64,000 bases of DNA, taken from assembly GCA_946122785.1 (NCBI GenBank), contig CAMGYJ010000005.1, forward strand, positions 61,392,200 to 61,456,199. Direction: 5' to 3'. Positions within the stretch are counted from its first letter, which is position 1. Each line of letters begins with the position of its first letter. A program made the translations under genes and the position numbers. Below the pieces are notes generated by a model. The model was given only the letters and a program-made list of their open reading frames with translations. It was not told the DNA's origin and made no database searches. This DNA is from Linum tenue (taxonomy: Eukaryota; Streptophyta; Magnoliopsida; Malpighiales; Linaceae). Below, in pieces: positions 59,281 through 64,000 of the stretch.

Positions 59281-61005
59281 AAAGGTTTCAAAGTTTCACA
59301 TGAAGCTAGATCAAGCAATATACTTGATCTCGGTTAGAACAGAACTCAAATCCACTCAAATTAAGCGGAATTGAACTCGAAATTGATTGGAACGAAAGGG
59401 AATCCTTAAACCTAGAAGAATGCACAATCATGTAATGAAGCTTTCGATGTGAACGAGTGTGTTTTCTCATTCAATAAGCAAGATTCAGCAAGTTTTGATC
59501 GCAAGCAAAACCAAACAAATTCACAAACTCTCAAGCTCGGAAATTGGGGTAAAAATTCACTCAATCGTATTCTGCCTCAACTCATACACGCATCAAGCCT
59601 TTTATAGGCAATTAACAATCATCAACCTACGCTAAAAGGATTAAAACTACTCCTAATTCAACTAGAAAAGTAACTACTACTAATCCTTGTGGCATGTTTA
59701 GACGTTACAACATTGAGCGGTGCTGATGCACTAAAAATGAACATGAGAGGTTTTTGAGGCCCGAACATGGATTATACAGGGTCCACAGGGATACTTTTAA
59801 TGGATACTTGTGCAAGAAGTTGTCTAGTGAGCGTTCGACAGTCAATAATGTAGACTCATTTAAACGAGGCTTGAGTTCTTGTGCTTAATTCCAAAAGTTT
59901 AAGCATATGATTAAACCAATCCTATTGGTTATTGGTGATATAAGTAGCTAATAATTAATTTATGGTTAGTATTAGTTATTGGTAAGTTAAGAACAATTAG
60001 TGGATTTATTTGTTTGAAAAATTAACCTAAATAGGGTGTACGGTTTAGGTTTTTATAACCATTGGTTTCTCCCTCTCCAAGCTCTCTCTTTTTTCCCGCT
60101 CCTTCTTTCCGGCGTACCACTCATCGCCTTAAACCACCGCTGCGTCTCCCCCACATCAACCCCCTCCTCCTCTCTCCTTCAACACAATAGCGCAACAATG
60201 ATGGTGATTCGAACAAGTCCTTTCATCGACTCTCGCCTCCGCACAGGGCCGGAGCGGTCCGGTAGATGGGTGGGGGAGCAGGCTCCTCTCTTCTCGGAGT
60301 CAGCGACATAAATGTATCATTCATCACTTCGATTCGCCGACTGGATCATAATGTATCATTCACAACTTTTGGTGGGCAGGAGGCAGCGTACCCTTGTAAT
60401 TAGCCTACTGGTTCTTTAATGTATCATTCACCACATTAACGAACAAGCTCAGGGTCCAATGGAATTCCACTGGGAGCTTGGAGTTTAGGGGTTAAGGCAA
60501 GAATTCTTTCTTGTCAAATTGAGTAATGAATAAAACTAAATTCAAGTTTCTAATTAATAATTTAGGATTTATAATATCAGTGTAAACGTCGTTAACAAAG
60601 TTTACGGCCTATAGTTTTCATTGAAAAATGACGACAAATAGTTAATAATGATACTGTAAACCATCAAATATTATATTGAAAGAGATAATAATGATATTTT
60701 CTATCATTAATAATAACATGCGTTAATGTTGATAACAATATGATCACTTGATAACAAATTATCCAAAAATGTTGATAATACCTTGAAGCAACGTTACCAT
60801 GTGTTATTGTATCGATTGTAGTGATGATTATCCTTACATGGTAAATTGTTAACATATTTATATTACACCAATTTTTCTCGTAACCAAGCATTGTTAACGT
60901 TTTTAATTTCCTTTTGAACGGTTTACAAAATTTATGTTAATTATATGTCATCATTTTCCAACATAAGTTATTCTCGGTTATCAATGACAAGTAAATAGAA
61001 TCTTC
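59281..61005. other. interval without recognised gene
   Basis: A pyrimidine-rich 91-codon frame at 60036-60311 has no known domain. AATGTATCATTCA occurs three times at 60310-60430. The block 60580-60990 is AT-rich with many GATAATA/TTATC words and looks like a decayed MITE, but no ends are clear. Confidence 0.3.
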
Positions 61006-61009
61006 ATAT

Positions 61010-62380
61010 TTTTTTGGACAATTGTTAAAATTAGTTTTTTGAAAGACCATTGTATTCAATTTATTAACCAACAAAAGAGTTCAAAGATAATCCTCTCTAA
61101 GGAGAGGTACAAGAAACATGGGTGGGCTATTTAACCACACCTCCTCTTCCTCCCATCCACATTCGGTTTGAGCCATCAGATGGGCCACTTTATTCTTCTC
61201 TTTGCCCGCGAATTTCCATACTTCCTTCTGAAAGCCTTGGGTTTGGTTCCCCAAATCGGAGCAGAGAAGCCTCATTTCCATTCTTCCTCTTTCTTCCTTC
61301 TGGAGTTGTTGAACCAACCCTGAACAATCCGATTTTAGCTCCATTCCCGAATCTCACATCTCCTCACCAAATCCAGACCAAAACCAATCGCCATGGCTTC
61401 CGCCACCTCTAGTTCCCACTGCACTCTCGAACGACGTATGACAGCAAACACAAAACGCCCATCCCTGTCTCGACACACCACACCCCATCCAGTTCCTCAA
61501 TTCGACATGCAAGCGACATCAACATTTACTTTCAACGGAGCCATTTCTGGTGGTTGACACCGGTTATCCACCTAACTTGCCGGCCGGTCCACTCGAGCTT
61601 GGTTCTCCAAGTAATGCGCCAACCAATCCCTAGCCCTTGGTAAAATTTTCCATTCTTCCAGCGTTCGTTTATTCCACATTTGACTATTTCGTTGATCCCA
61701 GATGTACCAGAGCGACACCAGAAAGACTCCAAGTGTCTCCTCCGATTCTGTCTCCTAAAGCTCACAAAACCATACTTTAGAGGTAAGATTCTCTCCCTGT
61801 TCAACTAGAACTTGCATCGGACTGTTGCTCCACACCCTCCAAACCCAACCACACTCCCTAAGAATGTGTTCTTGCATTTGCTTTAGATGACAGAGAGGAC
61901 AACCCTTTGTGCCCTTTTGAGTCCTCTCTAGGATCCGAGCTGCCGTTGGAAGTATATTTCTTAATCATCGCCACGCAAACAGTTTAACCTTTGGTGGAAT
62001 GTTTAAACCCCACACCTTCTTCCAATTCACCGGCGAGTAGAATTCCCCCTCTGTTTCTTCATTCCTGGTTTCCCAAAGGCGATGATTTGACTTGACAGTA
62101 TACTCCTCCGACTTCTCCTTGCTCCAGATTCTCTCATCCTCAATAGGCTCTCTAGGAATCAAAATTTGCTGAATTTTGTGTCTGTCAGTTGGAGAAATGA
62201 GTTTGGAGTAAATTCCTCTGCCAACTCCTCGTTTCTTGGTCGATCAGCTCCCCCACAGAAGTAGAGGTTCCAATGATTGAGACTGGGGTGGTTACCTTCA
62301 GGGTAGCACTCAAAGGAACCCATTTATCAATTCGGATGTCAATCTTATGGCCATTTCCCAACCTCCACCTCATCCCTCGC
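61010..62380 (-). pseudogene. LINE 3' part: zf-RVT and RNase H, cut by an LTR
   Basis: Minus strand, broken by stops and shifts. In order: RGMRWRLGNGHKIDIRIDKW, then SPVNWKKVWGLNIPPKVKLFAWR (RT zinc-binding domain), CPLCHLKQMQEHILREC, and a plant LINE RNase H domain (APLKVNVDVACMS, GWGVVCRDRDGRFVFAVIRR, ELEVAEAMAIGFGLDL) ending near 61081. The reading of RGMRWR breaks off exactly where the LTR at 62381 begins, so the LTR element inserted into this LINE. The 3' border is approximate. Confidence 0.85.
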
Positions 62381-63932
62381 TGATAACGTCGTATTTGCAC
62401 ATGTTTGCACCCTCGTTTCTTGATCATTTTGGCTTGAGTTTTTGCTTTCTTGGACTATTTCACGCTAGGTTGTGTTCTTTGTCACATTTCAGGTCCTAAA
62501 TTGAAGCAAAGGCGCAAATTTCAAGTCAATCGGAATTCATTTGGCAATTCGATAGAAGAAATACGAGCATGACCTGAGGAATAATGGACTTCTACCTCAT
62601 ATTATGGACAACTAATCATGGAAGTTAGTCAGGAAAAGAAAGAGGACAAGACTACGAGTGTCCGGGATCAAACGGCGACTGATTCGGAGTCCGGGCGAGG
62701 GAGAAACGAAGTATTAAACAGGAGAGGAGGAAGAAATACGGGCCCCTGCCCAATTACGGGCGTAATTGCTTCTGTCATGCCCGCAAATGCAATGCCGAGC
62801 CGAAATCCCTGAGAATTCCTTTCGCAGAGAAAATTACGGGCAAGAGTGGACGCATTTATGGTCGTAATTACTTAAATACTAGCAGTAATTGGGTAATTAC
62901 GACCGTAATTACCTTCCTCAGAGTTTAGTGAAACGCGCGTTTTGGGTGAATTACCGGCAGACCATGATTACGATCGTAATTCAGCCTGTATTTCACCCAG
63001 AATCGGGGTTTTGAGGTAGATTCGAGCCAAAGGAGAGGGAATTGACTTTTTGGAGCAAAAACAGAGTTTTAGAGAGAGAAAGTGCGAAGAACAAACCCTA
63101 GGAGTTATTTGGAGTGGATTTCTCACCATTGAAGCCCAGATTGCATCCCTAGGAGTGAAGATCATCATCCCGGAGGAGATTATTCTCATCATTATGAGTA
63201 TGAATACTCTGATTTCTGTTTTCCTTTCTCTCTCTATGGAGTAGAACCTTCTCTCACTTGGGTATGAAGAACCCTAGTTCTATGTGTTAGGGATCTTGAT
63301 TGTAATGACTTGGGATTGTTATACTGTTTGATTTTAATCGATTGATGCATGATTCATATAGTCTATTGAAGCCTGATCATCTTTTCTTGATTTCTCCTGC
63401 AACCTGAGATAGATAGAATCTAATTAGGTTGTTAAAGATTTATCAATCGGTAGTGGTAGATTGATTATACGAGAGTTAATCGATTTACTACTTTGTACTG
63501 GAATTCAATTTCAGTAGTGGAGTTCTGTGTTCATAGCCTCAGCTTTCAATCCCGGTGAAGACTAGTCGTCTGCCGGGTAGTTGGACTGAGAGGGCTTGGT
63601 CAGCTTAAGAGATTCCAAGCTACTGTCGGATCATCCGCAGTTTAATCAACAGTTAATCAACCCAGGGTAATTACAACTGTGACCTAACTAAGGAGCTAGG
63701 GGGACTCATTCCCAAGTGACTCTTCCTTGCTTTAGAAAACCGAACCATTTCCTGCTTTCTTACTGCTTCTAGTTAAAATCACAATCACTCGACTTAGTTT
63801 GCTAGATAATAGATATTCACGGAGTAGGCAGAAGATCTAGACCCCGGGTTGACAATTAGAGCTTGCCTGTTACTGCATTTCCGGACTGCGATTACACTTG
63901 GTCGCAGTTTGGTGTTGTGTTTTAGCGTGCCA
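62381..63932 (+). repeat. 5' LTR of a third Athila-like element
   Basis: Begins TGATAACGTCG and ends TTTAGCGTGCCA. From about 63050 rightward it is the reverse-complement counterpart of the first Athila LTRs (GAAGACTAGTCGTCTGCCGG, GAGAGGGCTTGGTCAGCTTA), and its left part resembles 34467 onward. It holds palindromes ATTACGATCGTAAT (62969-62982) and AATTACGACCGTAATT (62894-62909). Length about 1,552 bp. The element continues beyond the window. Confidence 0.88.
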
Positions 63933-63938
63933 AGTTTT

Positions 63939-63956
63939 TGGCGCCGTTGCCGGGGA
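63939..63956 (+). promoter_or_regulatory. tRNA-Asp primer-binding site of third Athila-like element
   Basis: TGGCGCCGTTGCCGGGGA, six bases after the LTR, identical to the site of the first element; it fixes the orientation and the LTR end. Confidence 0.88.
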
Positions 63957-64000
63957 CCTCTAGGTTATTGTGGAAACGTGAAAGTTTATTACTCTAGCAT

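Noticed and set aside
60036..60311. Possible first exon of a gene with a pyrimidine-rich leader
   Set aside because: No conserved motif, no downstream exons with domains and no clear splice donor; kept only as unassigned sequence.

Overview
This is nuclear DNA of a flowering plant, most likely a eudicot; I cannot name the species. The evidence is intron-rich genes with plant splice signals, two members of the plant TBL xylan-acetyltransferase family, a plant-type BRCA2, a plastid petB fragment embedded in nuclear repeats, and a dense load of plant LTR retrotransposons, LINEs, MULE/hAT/Harbinger MITEs and Helitrons. There is no prokaryotic operon and no CRISPR array.

The host genes number four. 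BRCA2 (6558-11627, +, 19 coding exons, about 1,109 aa) is intact on paper: every exon joins in frame. It has an E2F-type site just upstream and one GC-AG intron. It converges on a TBL gene (11983-14033, -, 6 exons, about 463 aa). A second TBL gene, closest to the TBL34/35 type as I recall it (36459-38685, -, 5 exons, about 427 aa), lies about 24 kb further on and carries a complete tRNA-Leu(AAG) gene in its second intron, on the same strand. BRCA2 and TBL are functionally unrelated (recombination versus cell-wall xylan acetylation); they are only neighbours.

Layout: 1-6.4 kb, chromovirus gag/LTR relic, palindromic MITE, hAT MITEs and SINE-like repeats. 6.4-14.0 kb, BRCA2 and TBL-A. 14.4-16 kb, tandem Helitron-like units. 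17.1-25.5 kb, a young Athila-type (Ty3/gypsy) element with about 1.35-kb LTRs and only gag and protease, inserted in a minisatellite. 26-31 kb, a LINE relic, a possible LTR and LRR relics. 31.7-35.4 kb, the 3' end of a second Athila-like element with a foldback MULE nested inside. 36.5-38.7 kb, TBL-B. 39.8-47.1 kb, an old repeat split by a Ty1/copia element (TSD ATTAC) and a LINE (12-bp TSD). 48-52 kb, a TIR element with 147-bp hairpin repeats, Harbinger-type MITEs and a second foldback MULE carrying plastid petB. 52-55 kb, degenerate tandem repeats interrupted by a LINE (16-bp TSD). 56.8-58.1 kb, a 663-bp tandem duplication. 58-59 kb, a probable gypsy LTR. 61-64 kb, a LINE cut by a third Athila-like LTR, whose internal region runs off the window.

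The most unusual items are the MULE with a plastid petB fragment inside its terminal inverted repeat; the tRNA gene in a TBL intron beside a tandem duplication that copied a splice acceptor; and the repeated appearance of palindromes built on a CG-rich core (often ACGGCCGT) in several different Athila-like LTRs. All reading is by eye; similarity statements rest on recalled family motifs, not on searches.
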